This document shows positions 25,172 to 33,916 of a stretch of DNA of 64,000 nt, piece after piece. The DNA comes from Ferrovibrio sp965278975 (GTDB taxonomy: Bacteria > Pseudomonadota > Alphaproteobacteria > Ferrovibrionales > Ferrovibrionaceae): NCBI RefSeq assembly GCF_965278975.1, contig NZ_OZ257126.1:806001-870000 (forward strand), in the 5' to 3' direction. The number at the start of each line of letters is the position of its first letter. Position 1 is the stretch's first letter. Position numbers and translations under genes: made by a program. A model generated the notes under the pieces. That model ran no database searches and was not told the origin of the DNA. It saw only the letters and a program-made list of their open reading frames with translations.

Positions 25172-25233
25172 TATCATACCGAAAAACCATATGTAAAATG
25201 ATATTGCTTCATTTTATCATACTGAAAATGATA
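25172..25233. promoter_or_regulatory. Repeat-rich operator region between pcaC and pcaQ
   Basis: TATCATAC(C/T)GAAAA occurs twice (25172-25185, 25215-25228). AAAATGATAT also occurs twice, 30 bases apart (25195-25204, 25225-25234). TATCAT-N7-ATGATA (25215-25233) is a perfect inverted repeat, and ATGATA at 25198-25203 faces it at 11 bases. This AT-rich island stands out sharply and is the probable PcaQ binding and promoter region for both directions. Confidence 0.65.
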
Positions 25234-25244
25234 TATAAGCCGCC

Positions 25245-26162
25245 ATGCTCGACCCGCGCATCAAGCTCCGCCACCTCGCCTGCTTCCTGGAAGTGACGGC
25301 ACAGAAAAGTTTCGGCAAGGCCGCCCGCAGCCTCAGCCTGACCCAGCCGGCGGTTTCCAAGGCCATCGCCGAACTGGAAGCCATCCTCGGCGCGCCTTTG
25401 CTGGAACGCAGCCGGCGCGGCGTTTTCCTCACCGCCAGCGGCGAGGTGTTCCGCCGCTATGCCGGCACGGCCTTCGCGGCGCTGAAAGAGGGACTGGACA
25501 GCGTCGGCCGCGCCGAACGCGATGGCGGCACAACGATTTCCATCGGCGCCCTGCCCACGGTGGCCACCCGCCTGGTGCCAGCCGCCGTGATCGCCGCCAA
25601 GGCGGAAGGGCTGCGTGCCACCATCCGGGTGCTGACCGGGCCGAACGATTATCTGCTCGGCCGGCTGAAGGAGGGCAGCCTGGATATCGTGGTCGGGCGG
25701 CTTTCCGATCCGGCGATGATGCAGGGGCTGGCCTTCGAGCCGCTCTATTCAGAAGAAATCGTGTTCGTGGTGCGCCAGGGTCACCCGCTGCAGCACCGCA
25801 GTTCCGTAACCCTGCACGATATCGCCGCCTTCACCGTGCTGTTCCCGATCCAGGGCTCGATCATTCGCCCCGATGTCGAACGCCTGATGCTCGGCCAGGG
25901 GCTGACCGCCCTGCCCGATACAATCGAAACCGTGTCACCCAGCTTCGGACGGCGCTACACCCGCATGTCGGATGCGGTATGGATCATCTCGCGCGGCGTG
26001 GTGCTGGATGATCTGGAGGAAGGCCAGTTGGCCCTGCTGCCGGTGAGCATCGACCGGCCGACCGGCGCTGTCGGCATCACCACGCGCTTCGACAGCCTGC
26101 CGCGCGCGGCGATGAACCGCTTGCGCGAGGCCCTGCGCCGCCTGGCAGCGGAACTTCCCTGA
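25245..26162 (+). CDS. pcaQ: LysR-family activator of the pca operon
   Basis: 305-residue LysR regulator. Helix-turn-helix at residues 1-60 (KIKLRHLACFLEVT-type start, then SLTQPAVSKAIAELE) and a periplasmic-binding-like effector domain. The N-terminal DPRIKLRHL and its position divergent from pcaC match PcaQ, which in rhizobia activates pca genes in response to 3-carboxymuconate or its lactone. Confidence 0.92.
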   Translation: MLDPRIKLRHLACFLEVTAQKSFGKAARSLSLTQPAVSKAIAELEAILGAPLLERSRRGVFLTASGEVFRRYAGTAFAALKEGLDSVGRAERDGGTTISIGALPTVATRLVPAAVIAAKAEGLRATIRVLTGPNDYLLGRLKEGSLDIVVGRLSDPAMMQGLAFEPLYSEEIVFVVRQGHPLQHRSSVTLHDIAAFTVLFPIQGSIIRPDVERLMLGQGLTALPDTIETVSPSFGRRYTRMSDAVWIISRGVVLDDLEEGQLALLPVSIDRPTGAVGITTRFDSLPRAAMNRLREALRRLAAELP

Positions 26163-26237
26163 GAATCAACGCTTGACCTTCCCACCATGGCAAACCGCAA
26201 GGTGCGCGGTAACGCCATTGTTCAGGATCAGAAGGCC

Positions 26238-26615
26238 ATGAAAAAACTGCTGCTTGCCCTGCTCGTCATCACTCTCGCCACGCCGGCCCTCGCAACGTCT
26301 GCCCTGGCGCAGCATGCCGGCCATGGCTCCCATGGCGCCGCCCCGGCAGCCCGCGCGGAATCGCCGGCCACCAAGGCCTACCGCGCCGCCAATGACCGCA
26401 TGCACCGCGACATGGATATCGCCTTCAGCGGCGATGCCGATGCCGATTTCCTGAAAGGCATGATCCCGCATCACCAGGGCGCCATCGACATGGCCCGCGT
26501 GGTGCTGCAATACGGCAAGGATCCAGAAATCCGCAAACTGGCCGAGGGCATCATCAAGGCACAGGAAGCCGAGATCGCCCAGATGCAGCAATGGCTGGCG
26601 AAGCGCCGCCAGTAG
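26238..26615 (+). CDS. DUF305 periplasmic protein
   Basis: 125-residue exported protein. The start is the ATG at 26238 (MKKLLLALLVITLA signal peptide, cleavage near SALAQ), preceded by GAAGG; a longer frame upstream lacks a leader. Contains the DUF305 hallmark HRDMDIAF and FLKGMIPHHQGAIDMA, where His/Met residues suggest metal (often copper) binding. A His-rich stretch HAGHGSHG follows the signal peptide. Function unproven; copper handling is the usual guess. Confidence 0.85.
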   Translation: MKKLLLALLVITLATPALATSALAQHAGHGSHGAAPAARAESPATKAYRAANDRMHRDMDIAFSGDADADFLKGMIPHHQGAIDMARVVLQYGKDPEIRKLAEGIIKAQEAEIAQMQQWLAKRRQ

Positions 26616-26617
26616 GC

Positions 26618-28111
26618 CTATTCCTCGCTGGCCGCTTCGGCGGCCAGCAGCTTGGCCCATTCCTTGGCTTCCTTGGCCGAAACCCCGCCGACCACGCTGA
26701 GTGAACGGCGCAGGCGCTCGCGCACCACATCGCGGCCCAAGAGTTCCATGCTGTCGAACAGCGGCAGCGACTGGGCGCTGCCGGTGATGGCGACATAGAA
26801 CGGGCGCACCAGGTCGCGGAATTTCACGCCGGCCTTATCGGCGATGAAGCGCAACGTCTTGTCGATGGTGCCGGCTTCCCAGGAAACCAGCTTGTCGAAT
26901 TCCCACAGGCCGAACTGGAACACCTGGCGCAGCTGGGTCTCGTTCAGCTTGTTATCGCGCAGCACGGCTTCCGGCGTATCCAGTACGCCGGCGAACATGA
27001 AGCCGGCCAGCGGACCGAGATCGGACAACCGGGTGATACGGCTCTGCGCCAGCTTGGCGATGGCGAGCTGGCGCTCGGGCTGGAAGGCCCAAGCGGCGAC
27101 GCGCTCGATCAACTGCTCCGGGGTCAGGCGTTCGCGGATATAGCGGCTGTTCAGCCAATTCAGCTTCTCGGTATCGAAAACCGGGCCACCAAGCGAGATA
27201 TGATCCGGGGCGAATTCGGCAACGAGCTGATCCAGGCTGCGCATTTCCTCGCCTTCCGCCACCGAAAGCGTGAGCAGACCCAGGAAATTCAGCAAAGCCT
27301 CGGGCAGATAGCCCATGCGCTGATAGAACAGGATGCCGGTGGGATTCTTGCGCTTGGACAATTTGCTGCGGTCAGGATTGCGCAGCAGCGGCAGATGGCA
27401 GATTTCCGGCATCTGCCAGCCGAAATACTTGTAGAGCAACTGATGCTTCGGTGCCGAGGAAATCCATTCCTCCCCCCGCATCACATGGGTGATGCCCATC
27501 AGGTGGTCGTCCACGACATTGGCGAGATGGTAGGTCGGCATGCCATCCGACTTCATCAGCACCTGCATGTCGACCTTGGACCATTCGATCTCGATCGCGC
27601 CGCGGCGCATGTCGTTGATGACGCTGACGCCCTCGGTCGGCACCTTCATGCGCACCACATGCGGCTCGCCAGCCACCATCTTGGCGCGCATATCGGCATC
27701 GCTGAGATGCTGGCAGCGGCCGTCATAGCGCGGCTGCTCGCCACGCTTGCGCTGTTCCTCGCGCATCGCATCCAGCGTCTGCGTGGTGCAGAAGCAGCGG
27801 AAGGCATGACCTTCGTTCAACAGGTGATCGCAATGCTGCTGGTAGATCGCGCCGCGCTCGCTCTGGCGGTAGGGGCCATGCGGGCCGCCGACATCCGGGC
27901 CTTCATCCCAGCTCAGGCCGAGCCAGCGCAGGGCTTCCAGGATGACGCGCTCGGATTCCAGCGTCGAGCGCACCCGGTCGGTATCCTCGATACGCAGCAG
28001 GAACTGGCCGCCATGCTGCTTGGCAAAGCAGTAGTTGATCAGCGCGATATAAGCCGTGCCGACATGGGGATCGCCGGTGGGCGACGGGGCAACACGGGTG
28101 CGGACGGTCAT
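26618..28111 (-). CDS. gltX: Glutamyl-tRNA synthetase
   Basis: 497-residue class I synthetase charging tRNA-Glu (or also tRNA-Gln in bacteria lacking GlnRS). HIGH-type motif PSPTGDPHVGTA at the N-terminus and KMSKS-type KLSKRKN near residue 265; the IEDTDRVRS segment is diagnostic. The ATG at 28111 is chosen because AAGGA precedes it and the conserved TVRTRVAPSPTG begins there. The only clear housekeeping gene in the window. Confidence 0.95.
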   Translation of the reverse strand: MTVRTRVAPSPTGDPHVGTAYIALINYCFAKQHGGQFLLRIEDTDRVRSTLESERVILEALRWLGLSWDEGPDVGGPHGPYRQSERGAIYQQHCDHLLNEGHAFRCFCTTQTLDAMREEQRKRGEQPRYDGRCQHLSDADMRAKMVAGEPHVVRMKVPTEGVSVINDMRRGAIEIEWSKVDMQVLMKSDGMPTYHLANVVDDHLMGITHVMRGEEWISSAPKHQLLYKYFGWQMPEICHLPLLRNPDRSKLSKRKNPTGILFYQRMGYLPEALLNFLGLLTLSVAEGEEMRSLDQLVAEFAPDHISLGGPVFDTEKLNWLNSRYIRERLTPEQLIERVAAWAFQPERQLAIAKLAQSRITRLSDLGPLAGFMFAGVLDTPEAVLRDNKLNETQLRQVFQFGLWEFDKLVSWEAGTIDKTLRFIADKAGVKFRDLVRPFYVAITGSAQSLPLFDSMELLGRDVVRERLRRSLSVVGGVSAKEAKEWAKLLAAEAASEE

Positions 28112-28197
28112 GGCGGAAATCCTTAAAAACGCGAAAAGCGGCGCGAAGATAGGTCCGCCCGCCCCCTGAATCAACGCCTACAGGCCCTCAAGGCCCC

Positions 28198-28707
28198 CTA
28201 GAGGAAGGCAACGCAGGAGATGATATGGTCCACTGTCTGGCCATCCTCGGCCAGCGGGCAATGCACCCGCGACATGACATAAACGCGTTCCTTGCGGAAC
28301 GCCGTGGTTGCCGGCCCTTCCAGGAATTGCGGCAGCCGCTGCTCCACCACCCAGGAATAATTGGCATAGGCCGAACCGGCGAGATTGATCATCGCCGAAC
28401 CGCCCACCCGTTTGCCGGTCATGTTGCCAAGCAGGGCAATCACTTCCTCGCCGATGATGCGGTATTCGAAATCCAGGGGGTCGCGATGAACTTTCAGCAG
28501 CAACAAAGTCGAGAGGTAGCGGCCCATCAGCAATGGGTCCATCTCCGCCTTCGTCGGGAAGCCGCCAGGCGGGCAGCGGCTGAGCCATAAATTATAGAAA
28601 TTCAGCACATGCTGGTTGGTAATGATCGCCGGATCCGGGCCTGTGCGGGTGGGGCCGGTGCCACTTGGCCCCGCCTGCGGCGGTACGGGAGGGAAAGCTT
28701 CTGTCAC
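28198..28707 (-). CDS. PAS_5-type PAS domain protein
   Basis: About 169 residues, mainly one PAS domain of the short alphaproteobacterial PAS_5 type. Features are FYNLWLSRCPPGGFPTKAEMDP, LLLLKVHRDPLDFEYRIIGEEV and VMSRVHCPLAEDGQTVDHII. No output domain is visible, so it may be a small sensor or adaptor. The start is uncertain: GTG at 28707 or TTG at 28761, with no good ribosome-binding site for either and no ATG near the N-terminus. Confidence 0.7.
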   Translation of the reverse strand: MTEAFPPVPPQAGPSGTGPTRTGPDPAIITNQHVLNFYNLWLSRCPPGGFPTKAEMDPLLMGRYLSTLLLLKVHRDPLDFEYRIIGEEVIALLGNMTGKRVGGSAMINLAGSAYANYSWVVEQRLPQFLEGPATTAFRKERVYVMSRVHCPLAEDGQTVDHIISCVAFL

Positions 28708-28809
28708 GCGGCGCGACCCAGGAACAGGAGTGGCATGGCTGAACCATCCATACCACCTCAAGCCGAGGTCGGCCTACCGGAACATTAAGGCAATAGAGCC
28801 TCTAAGCCC

Positions 28810-29697
28810 TTAACCCCGCTGCATACCCCAGCGGCGCACGGTGCGGTTCTCGATGAAGCGGAAAATCACTCCGTCCACGAACAGGCCGACCGCCATCACA
28901 GTCAGCAGGCCGGCGAAGACCGAGGCTGTATCGAGCAGATTGCGGTTCTCGAAGATGAACCAGCCGAGGCCGCCACGGCCCGACGAAACGCCAAAGACCA
29001 GTTCGGCGGCGATCAGTGTGCGCCAGGCGAAAGCCCAGCCGATCTTGAGGCCGGCGAGGATGGCCGGGAAAGCAGCCGGGATCAGGATTTCCAGGATATA
29101 GAGCAGGCCCTTCAAGCCGAAGGTCTGGCCGGCCATGCGCAAGGTCTCCGAAACCGAGAGGAAACCGGTATGGGCATTGAGCGCCACCGCCCAGAGCACG
29201 GAATTGACGATGACAAAGACCAGCGAAGGCGTGCCAAGGCCGAACCACAGCAAAGCCAGCGGCAGCAGCGCGATGGCCGGCAGCGGGTTCAGCATCGCGG
29301 TAAGCGTGGCGAGCAGATCGGTGCCGATGCGGGTGGAAACCGCGAGCGTGGTGAACAGACAGGCCAGCACCACGCCGAGGCCATAGCCGATCAGCAATAC
29401 CTGCAGGGTAACGGCCAAGCGTGCCGGGATGACGCCGGATTTGATGCCATCCCACAATGCTTCCAGTGTGGCGGTGAAGGGCGGCACGGTGAGCGGGTTC
29501 TGCAACCAGCGGGCATAAAGCTCCCAGGCCAGCGCCAGCAGCACCAGGATCACCGCCTTGCGGAAGGTGCTGGAGCCCCACAGACGCTCGCCCAGCGGCA
29601 GCGGTCGGGCGATATCGCCGATCACGGCGGCAGGCAGGCCCTGATGCTCGTATTCGGGCCGGATCGGCGGTTCAAGCTTGGCAAGTGTAGCGGACAT
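28810..29697 (-). CDS. ABC transporter permease, nitrate/sulfonate/taurine type
   Basis: 295-residue inner-membrane permease of the SsuC/TauC class with about six membrane helices. The ATPase-contact (EAA) loop is AAFPAILAGLKIGWAFAW near residue 205. A cytoplasmic N-terminal extension of about 40 residues precedes helix 1. Third gene of the importer block; the order in the operon direction is binding protein, ATPase, permease. Confidence 0.88.
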   Translation of the reverse strand: MSATLAKLEPPIRPEYEHQGLPAAVIGDIARPLPLGERLWGSSTFRKAVILVLLALAWELYARWLQNPLTVPPFTATLEALWDGIKSGVIPARLAVTLQVLLIGYGLGVVLACLFTTLAVSTRIGTDLLATLTAMLNPLPAIALLPLALLWFGLGTPSLVFVIVNSVLWAVALNAHTGFLSVSETLRMAGQTFGLKGLLYILEILIPAAFPAILAGLKIGWAFAWRTLIAAELVFGVSSGRGGLGWFIFENRNLLDTASVFAGLLTVMAVGLFVDGVIFRFIENRTVRRWGMQRG

Positions 29698-29715
29698 GAT
29701 TCACCCCGGGAATAT

Positions 29716-30519
29716 TCAGTGCGAGACGGCGCCGTCGCCGAACAGCATGCGGCGGATGCTGCCGCAGAGTTCGTGGAAGCCGGCGCCCTCGCGGTCTTCA
29801 TGGCCGAAGGCATGACTGTTCAACTCGGCCCGCACCTGGCCGGGATGCGGCGACAGCACGCAGATGCGATTGCCGAGGATCACCGCTTCCTCGATGGAAT
29901 GGGTGACGAAAACCAGCGTGAAACGCACATCATCCCAGAGCTGCAGCAGTTCATCCTGCATCTTGCGGCGCGTGAGCGCATCCAGTGCCGCATAAGGCTC
30001 ATCCATCAGCAGCAGCTTCGGCCGCATCGCCATGGCACGCGCAATCGCCACGCGCTGCTTCATGCCGCCCGAAAGCATATGCGGGAAACTGTCGGCGAAC
30101 TTCGACAGATTGACCTTGGCCAGGATATCGCGGGCGCGTTCATCCGCCTCGGCGCGGGCAACGCCATTCTTGCGCATCGGGAAGGTGATGTTCTGCTGCA
30201 CGGTCTTCCAGGGCAGCAACTGATCGAATTCCTGGAACACCATCATGCGGTCTGGGCCCGGCTCGGTGATTGCCTTGCCGTTCAGCCGCATCTCGCCTTC
30301 GGTCGGCTTGAGGAAGCCGGCCAAGGTCTTCAGCAACGTGGATTTGCCGCAGCCCGAGGGGCCGAGCAGGACGAAGCGGTCGCCCGGATGGATATCGAAC
30401 GACACCCGGTAGGTGGCGGTGATAAGGGAATCCGGCGTCTTGTACTGCAACGTCACGCCATCCACCTCGACCAGAGGCTTGCTGGCGATATTTCCCTGCT
30501 CGAGCGCGGGCCGCGACAT
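29716..30519 (-). CDS. ABC transporter ATPase, nitrate/sulfonate/taurine type
   Basis: 267-residue SsuB/TauB-class ATPase. Walker A GPSGCGKST, Q-loop MVFQEFDQLLPW, signature MLSGGMKQRVAIARA and Walker B LLLMDEPYAALDA are all intact. The start is the ATG at 30519, correctly spaced from GGAAGGA; the GTG two codons earlier is too close to that site. Energises the permease at 28810. Confidence 0.9.
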   Translation of the reverse strand: MSRPALEQGNIASKPLVEVDGVTLQYKTPDSLITATYRVSFDIHPGDRFVLLGPSGCGKSTLLKTLAGFLKPTEGEMRLNGKAITEPGPDRMMVFQEFDQLLPWKTVQQNITFPMRKNGVARAEADERARDILAKVNLSKFADSFPHMLSGGMKQRVAIARAMAMRPKLLLMDEPYAALDALTRRKMQDELLQLWDDVRFTLVFVTHSIEEAVILGNRICVLSPHPGQVRAELNSHAFGHEDREGAGFHELCGSIRRMLFGDGAVSH

Positions 30520-30543
30520 TTCCACGTTCCTTCCCCCTAAAGA

Positions 30544-31560
30544 CTAGCTGCCCTGGCGGCTATGCAGGGCCGGTACATAGGCATCCTGCCAGCGCGCCGG
30601 TGGCGTCTTGAGCTGACCGATGCGGCCCATGAAATCGGCCACTGCCTTGATGCCATAGACGCCGGTATCGAACTCGTCCTTCAGTTCGACCAGCAAGGCC
30701 TGCACATCTTCCAGGCCCATGGTCTTCTGCGGCTCGACCTTGAGGTAGATTTCAGCAGCGCGCTTCGGATCACCTGTGATGATCTGCGAGGCTTCCGAAA
30801 GCGCCGCGATCATCACGCCGGCCATCTTCGGATTGGCATCCAGGGTCTTCTTGGTAGCACCCATGGCCAGGAAGGTGGACTTGCCGCCATAGATATCCGT
30901 GGTCGACATGACGCGGGAAATCTTCGGGTTCTTTAATGCCACCTGGGTGAACGGTGCCGAGGAGAAATACGCCGTCACTTCGGTGGAACCACCGGTCACA
31001 GCATTCAGTGCTTCTGGATGCGGCAGCGCCACCACCTGCGGCTTCAGCTTGTCATGCTGGCCCATGCCGAATTCCTTCTCGGCAGCGATCTGCAAGGCAT
31101 ACATCTGCGGCGAGACCAGAGCCGGCATGGCAATGCGATCCTTGGCATCGAAATCGGCCAGCTTCTTCACATTCGGCTTGTTGGTCACCAGCACCAGCGG
31201 CAGCGTGGTCACGCCAGCCACGCCCCAGATCTGCTGCGGCGTACCCTTGGCGCGTTCGAACGCGATCAGCATCGCAGCCGTGCCATAGACGCCGTAATCC
31301 ACCGAACCGGACAGCACGGCATCCTGCATCGCGCCGGAGCCGGAGAAGCTCTGGTAGCTGGCCTTCACATCCACGCCCTGCGCCTTGGCATGCTTCTCCA
31401 CCAGCTGCAATTCACGCAGCAGGAAGGTGGGTAGGAAGCCGATGCCGAAGCCGATGCCGATCTTTACTTCCGAAGCCTGAGCGCGGGCGATATGCGGCAT
31501 GCCGAGCACCAGAGAGGCAGCCGAGGCTTGCAACAGATGGCGACGATTGATTGTGATCAT
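30544..31560 (-). CDS. ABC transporter substrate-binding protein, NMT1/SsuA type
   Basis: 338-residue periplasmic receptor. The start at ATG 31560 gives a twin-arginine-like leader (INRRHLLQASAASLVLGM, cleavage near ARAQA) and has AGGAGGA upstream; the longer open frame is not protein-like. The mature domain begins VKIGIGFGIGFLPTF, with SYQSFSGSGAMQDAVLSGSV typical of NMT1/sulfonate receptors. Located in a ring-cleavage operon, so an aromatic acid or sulfonate is a likely ligand. Confidence 0.87.
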   Translation of the reverse strand: MITINRRHLLQASAASLVLGMPHIARAQASEVKIGIGFGIGFLPTFLLRELQLVEKHAKAQGVDVKASYQSFSGSGAMQDAVLSGSVDYGVYGTAAMLIAFERAKGTPQQIWGVAGVTTLPLVLVTNKPNVKKLADFDAKDRIAMPALVSPQMYALQIAAEKEFGMGQHDKLKPQVVALPHPEALNAVTGGSTEVTAYFSSAPFTQVALKNPKISRVMSTTDIYGGKSTFLAMGATKKTLDANPKMAGVMIAALSEASQIITGDPKRAAEIYLKVEPQKTMGLEDVQALLVELKDEFDTGVYGIKAVADFMGRIGQLKTPPARWQDAYVPALHSRQGS

Positions 31561-31592
31561 TGGGTGTTCCTCCTGTTTTATTATGCTTGGTT

Positions 31593-31940
31593 TCAAGTTG
31601 CGGGTTTTGGTAAGGGCATGGCCAGCAGGATGGTTGCCGGCTTGTTGGTGAGATTCTTCAAGGCGCGGTTCTCGTTCGGCGCGATGCGGCATGAATCCCA
31701 AGGCAGCAGGGTTTCCGTGCCGGTGTCCGACTCGATGGTTACGGCACCATCCAGCACCACATAGAACTTCTCTTCCGGCGAAGCATTGAGTGTTGTGTGG
31801 CCGCCCGGCAGCAGATGCGACACACCGAGCCACAGCACCTCCGCCGGGCCGGCATCGCGACCCTGGAGGCGGAACATCTTCATGTCAAAATGGCCTGGCG
31901 CCTCGTAAGGCTTGGCTTTGTCGAAACGGGTGACATGCAT
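31593..31940 (-). CDS. Cupin-domain protein
   Basis: 115-residue single cupin barrel with motif 1 LLPGGHTTLNASPEEKFYVV and motif 2 near APNENRALKNLT. Only some metal-binding positions are conserved (His in GGH, Glu in PEEK), so it may be a weak-metal or non-enzymatic cupin. Three bases downstream of the MDR gene. Possible isomerase, dioxygenase or sensor; unassigned. Confidence 0.75.
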   Translation of the reverse strand: MHVTRFDKAKPYEAPGHFDMKMFRLQGRDAGPAEVLWLGVSHLLPGGHTTLNASPEEKFYVVLDGAVTIESDTGTETLLPWDSCRIAPNENRALKNLTNKPATILLAMPLPKPAT

Positions 31941-31942
31941 GA

Positions 31943-32974
31943 CTATTCCTCCGGCACCAGCACGACACGCTCGGGCGAGGAGCCGATCACGGTCATGTAG
32001 GCGTCCTTGGCGGCGCTGAAACGGTAGGTGAAATCGGCGTGGATCGGGAACGGCCTGAGCTTGCCACTGACGAAATGCGGCGCCATTTCGCGCAGCAATT
32101 CCGCCGATTCCACCGCCGTGAAGGCCAGCGTATCGATGCCGACATAGGTGTGGCGGCCGCGATAGAAAGCGAAGATATCGAACTCGACGATCTTCTTGAT
32201 CGCGGCGATGAAAATCTGCCGGCCCTTCAGCGCCAGGGCGGCGGTGGCTGCGGCATAATACGGATCGCCAACCGTGTTGTAGACGATATCCGCGCCACGG
32301 CCATTGGTCAGTTCACGCACCCGCGCCGCCACATCGCAGGCGGAATGGTCCAGCACTTCCACCGGCGCATTGGCATGGCCGCGATAGCCTTCGGCCTTGC
32401 GCACGACGCCGATGACGCGGGCGCCACACATGGTGGCGATCTGGATCGAAGCCTGGCCAACCTTGCCATTGGCGCCCATGATCAACACAGTCTCACCCGG
32501 CTTGGGCATACCGGCACGGCGGAAACCTTCCCAGGCGGTGACGAAGGGCACGCCAATGCCGGCGGCTTCGACGGCGCTTAAATTTGCCGGTTTGGGTGCC
32601 AGCGCACCGGTATCGAGCAGCAGATGCGAGGCATGGCTGCCATCGCGCCGGATGCCGACATCGCCGCCGGTGCCAAACACTTCCTGGCCGATCAATTCTT
32701 CCGGGCCAGCCATCACCACACCAGCGAAATCGCGCCCCGGTGTGCGTGGAAACACGGCATAGGGCATCATGCCCATCGCCGCCTTCACATCGGAAGGGTT
32801 CACGCCCGCCGCCGTGATGCGAACGATGACCTGTCCATCGCGTTCGATGCGCAACGGAATTTCTTCCTGGGTGAAGCGGATATTGGCCGCCTCATCGCTT
32901 TTCTCATGCAGCCGCAAGGCACGCGCCACCACATCGCCGCGCGCCTTCGCCAGGGTATTCGCTGCCGCACTCAT
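31943..32974 (-). CDS. Medium-chain (MDR) quinone-reductase-like oxidoreductase
   Basis: 343-residue zinc-independent MDR protein. It has an N-terminal GroES-like domain (ITAAGVNPSDVKAAMG, PRTPGRDFAGVV) and a Rossmann domain with the nucleotide motif MGANGKVGQASIQIA near residue 173. No structural-zinc cysteines are seen. The ATG at 32974 is used; a longer frame overlaps the preceding gene. It could reduce an enone or maleylacetate-like intermediate formed by the dioxygenase in the same operon (inference). Confidence 0.82.
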   Translation of the reverse strand: MSAAANTLAKARGDVVARALRLHEKSDEAANIRFTQEEIPLRIERDGQVIVRITAAGVNPSDVKAAMGMMPYAVFPRTPGRDFAGVVMAGPEELIGQEVFGTGGDVGIRRDGSHASHLLLDTGALAPKPANLSAVEAAGIGVPFVTAWEGFRRAGMPKPGETVLIMGANGKVGQASIQIATMCGARVIGVVRKAEGYRGHANAPVEVLDHSACDVAARVRELTNGRGADIVYNTVGDPYYAAATAALALKGRQIFIAAIKKIVEFDIFAFYRGRHTYVGIDTLAFTAVESAELLREMAPHFVSGKLRPFPIHADFTYRFSAAKDAYMTVIGSSPERVVLVPEE

Positions 32975-32978
32975 GGTC

Positions 32979-33899
32979 CTAGCCCGCCGCTCGCAAGGGA
33001 GAGCCAGCCTGCCGCGTCGGCAGGCCAACGATCTCGCGGGCCTCTTCCGTGGTGGCGATCTGGCCGCCCATGCTTTCGATCAGCAGGCGCGCCTTGGTCA
33101 CCATGGCGGCATTGCTTGGCGCCAACGTGGTACGATCAAGCATGATGGCATCTTCCAGGCCAACGCGGACATGGCCACCGGCGAGATAGCTCTGCGCCGC
33201 CATCGGGAAGGCATGGCGGCCAACTCCGAAAGCGGTGAACTGGGCATCGCGCGGCAGCAGGTCGCGGGCATAGAGGATGGTTTCCGGCCCCGGCTGGAAG
33301 CCGTATTTGATACCAAGTACCAGGGAGCAAAGGATCGGGCCGGACAGCGAGCCATCGGCCAGCATGTCGCTCATCAGCGCGATATCGCCGGAGTCAAACA
33401 GCTCGATTTCCGGCTTCACGCCGGCCCGCGTCATCACATCGGCCATCTTGCGCACATTGCCGGGGGTATTGATCACCACTTCCTTGCCGGAATTCATGGT
33501 GTTGAGGTCCAGCGTGCAGATATCCGGGCGCAGCACCTCGATATGTTCGACGCGCTTCAGCGGATGGCAAAGCGTGGTGCCAGGTGCCGCCACCTTCGGA
33601 TCGTCTTCCGAGGGTACGAAGCGGCCACCGGGGCCTGTGGTGAGATTCAGGATAAGCTGGGTGTTCTTGGCGCGGATGCGCTCCACCGTCTCGCGGTAAT
33701 GCGCCAGCTCCATCGAGGGCCGGCCATTATCGGGATGGCGCACATGGATATGCACAATGGCGGCACCGGCTTCGGCTGCGCCAAGGCAGGCATCGGCAAT
33801 CTGCTCCGGTGTGATCGGCAGGTGCGGCGTATGCTCGGGCTTGGTCTGGTTGCCAGTCACCGCGCAGGTGATGATGACCTTGTTTTGAGTCGAACGCAT
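32979..33899 (-). CDS. BKACE family beta-keto acid cleavage enzyme (DUF849)
   Basis: 306-residue TIM-barrel enzyme transferring acetyl-CoA onto a beta-keto acid, giving acetoacetate and a new acyl-CoA. Zinc ligands His50 and His52 lie in VHIHVRHPDNG; the acidic pair is in RVGLEDAIM. N-terminal VIITCAVTGNQTK is the family start, preceded by GAGGGAA; a 97-codon upstream extension in the same frame overlaps the SDR gene and is rejected. In an operon with a ring-cleavage dioxygenase, 3-oxoadipate is an attractive substrate, which would give succinyl-CoA and acetoacetate. Confidence 0.88.
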   Translation of the reverse strand: MRSTQNKVIITCAVTGNQTKPEHTPHLPITPEQIADACLGAAEAGAAIVHIHVRHPDNGRPSMELAHYRETVERIRAKNTQLILNLTTGPGGRFVPSEDDPKVAAPGTTLCHPLKRVEHIEVLRPDICTLDLNTMNSGKEVVINTPGNVRKMADVMTRAGVKPEIELFDSGDIALMSDMLADGSLSGPILCSLVLGIKYGFQPGPETILYARDLLPRDAQFTAFGVGRHAFPMAAQSYLAGGHVRVGLEDAIMLDRTTLAPSNAAMVTKARLLIESMGGQIATTEEAREIVGLPTRQAGSPLRAAG

Positions 33900-33916
33900 A
33901 GTGGTTTCCCTCAGGG

